Part shown: one piece after another, positions 13,425-14,492 of the stretch
How positions within the stretch are numbered: the first letter of the stretch is position 1
Layout: each line of letters starts with the position of its first letter
Source of the DNA: JAFGOG01 sp034429215
GTDB taxonomy: Bacteria; Chloroflexota; Anaerolineae; JAAYZQ01
Direction: 5' to 3'
Assembly (NCBI GenBank): GCA_034429215.1
Contig: DAOUGI010000024.1
Coordinates: forward strand, 1-14,492
Length of the DNA: 14,492 nt
Position numbers and translations under genes: made by a program
Notes under the pieces: generated by a model
Databases searched by the model: none
What the model saw: only the letters and a program-made list of their open reading frames with translations
What the model was told of the DNA's origin: nothing

Positions 13425-14492
13425 CTATTTCATGTCCGCGATGGCTTTTTCGATAGCCGCTTGGGCGGCAGCTAGGGCCTCTTCGGGCGTCTGGGCACCG
13501 GTCCAGATAGCGGTGGTGGCGTCACCCACGGGTCCCCACTGCGCTCCGGCATAGGGGGTGTTGGCCATGGGCACACCCAGGTTCAGCGACGCGCCAAAGC
13601 CGGCCAGGGTGGCCAAAGCCTTGACGGCCGGATCGTTCAGTGCGGCGGTCGAGGCCGGGATCGTCTTGTTGGTGGCGGCGATCTTGGCCTGCACCGCGCC
13701 GCTGGTAAAGTACTTCATGATGTCGATGGCGACGACTTCATTGCCGCGGTCAACGGCGTTCTTGCTCAGCAGCAGGGCCTTGATGCCGACGAACGGCTTG
13801 CCCATGGGGATGATCCCATAGTCGATGCCGGCCGCTTCCAGGTCGGCGATGGCCCACGGGCCGGTCCACCATGAACCGGCGGTGCCCTCGACGACGGCGG
13901 CCTTGCAGATGTCGTGGCTGGTCTCAGCGGGAGCGACCTTGCTGAACTCGACCATCCACGTGCCGGCAGCCAGGGCTTCAGGGGTGTTGAGGTAGGCTAC
14001 GCCCTGGTCGTCGACATACTCGGGCACGCCATGGCCAAAGTAGATCGGGGCGACGTGGTAAGCGTCGGCGTTGCCCAGGCCTTGGTTGCAGATCAGGTAC
14101 TTGCCGGTGGCGGTGTTGAACGCCTGGGCCTTGGCCAGCAGGTCGGCAAAGTCCATCGGGTCGGTGGGCAGGTATTCATCGGTCACCAGCGCCTTGTTGT
14201 AGACAAGGGCGATGCCTTCCTGGCTCTCGGGCAGGCCCCAGATCATGTCCTGCCACACCACACCCCGAACCGCAGCCGGCTCGTAGGTCTTGTCGAGGAA
14301 GGCCTTGTCGATGCCATAGTCGTTGAGGGCGACGATGTTGCCGGCCAGGGCCTGAGTGCCGATCTGGTCGTTGGCCCAGCCGATGATGTCAGGGCCTTCG
14401 CCGGCCGGGATGGCCACGCTCAGGGCGTTCGAGGTGTCTTCCGGCTTGGACAGGTCGATGGTCACGTTGGGATGCAGGGCCGTATAGTCCTT
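13425..14492 (-). CDS. malE: Maltodextrin-type ABC transporter substrate-binding protein (N-terminus outside window)
   Basis: The frame is open to the right edge, so the signal peptide and first domain strands are missing; about 355 residues are visible. The first visible residues are KDYTALHPNVTIDLS, the usual early strand of solute-binding proteins. VAIPAGEGPDIIGWANDQIG and GLPESQEGIALVYNKAL match MalE-family binding proteins. The C-terminal part includes AGSWWTGPWAIADLEAAGIDYGIIPM and an ending rich in Ala and Lys. It should be an exported, probably lipid-anchored, protein that captures maltodextrins for MalF/MalG. Two cysteines (codons at about 14088-14090 and 13905-13907) could form a disulfide. 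The exact sugar cannot be told from sequence. It is the first visible gene of the unit, and its promoter lies outside the window. Confidence 0.88.
   Translation of the reverse strand, partial: KDYTALHPNVTIDLSKPEDTSNALSVAIPAGEGPDIIGWANDQIGTQALAGNIVALNDYGIDKAFLDKTYEPAAVRGVVWQDMIWGLPESQEGIALVYNKALVTDEYLPTDPMDFADLLAKAQAFNTATGKYLICNQGLGNADAYHVAPIYFGHGVPEYVDDQGVAYLNTPEALAAGTWMVEFSKVAPAETSHDICKAAVVEGTAGSWWTGPWAIADLEAAGIDYGIIPMGKPFVGIKALLLSKNAVDRGNEVVAIDIMKYFTSGAVQAKIAATNKTIPASTAALNDPAVKALATLAGFGASLNLGVPMANTPYAGAQWGPVGDATTAIWTGAQTPEEALAAAQAAIEKAIADMK

Overview
This GC-rich window most resembles a Chloroflexota genome of the Anaerolineae/Caldilineae type. The reasons are gene content and style: an acidic Val/Pro/Glu-rich TPR protein with repeated W-L-x-E-L motifs, a lipoprotein GH57 amylopullulanase with a Thr/Pro linker, and a membrane glycosyltransferase fused to a propeller. 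The phylum is an inference from style; no rRNA or tRNA gene is present to confirm it.

The left part (1-3220) is read on the + strand. It begins inside a TPR protein whose 5' end lies outside the window. Next comes nucleoside diphosphate kinase (ndk), 17 bp downstream, closed by a strong hairpin at 1558-1585. A second + unit then starts from a plausible promoter at 1611-1639. It holds a stand-alone cyclodeaminase-type protein, a small eight-cysteine zinc-ribbon-like protein and a SAM-dependent methyltransferase, all overlapping one another. A near-perfect 18-bp-stem hairpin (3237-3276) lies between this unit and the opposing one and probably terminates both.

The right part (3291-14492) is one long - strand unit for alpha-glucan use. 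In transcription order it reads: maltodextrin-binding protein (5' end outside the window), MalF-type permease, MalG-type permease, an alpha/beta-hydrolase esterase, a GH13 alpha-glucanase without signal peptide, a GT-C membrane glycosyltransferase carrying a seven-repeat C-terminal beta-propeller, and an exported GH57 amylopullulanase lipoprotein. Three junctions are tightly coupled: malF/malG (ATGA), esterase/GH13 (1 nt gap) and GH13/glycosyltransferase (ATGA). The other three junctions carry hairpins (13386-13415, 11197-11229, 6538-6566). The likely logic is that GH57 cuts alpha-glucan outside the cell, the binding protein and MalF/MalG import the maltodextrins, and GH13 trims them in the cytosol. 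No transporter ATPase gene is in view, so a shared or distant one must serve.

The most unusual items are the glycosyltransferase-propeller fusion inside a maltodextrin operon, the GH13 enzyme that stops where domain C should begin, and the tandemly duplicated acidic linker in the TPR protein. No CRISPR array, insertion sequence or integrase was seen, and there is no gene-free stretch longer than about 120 bp.
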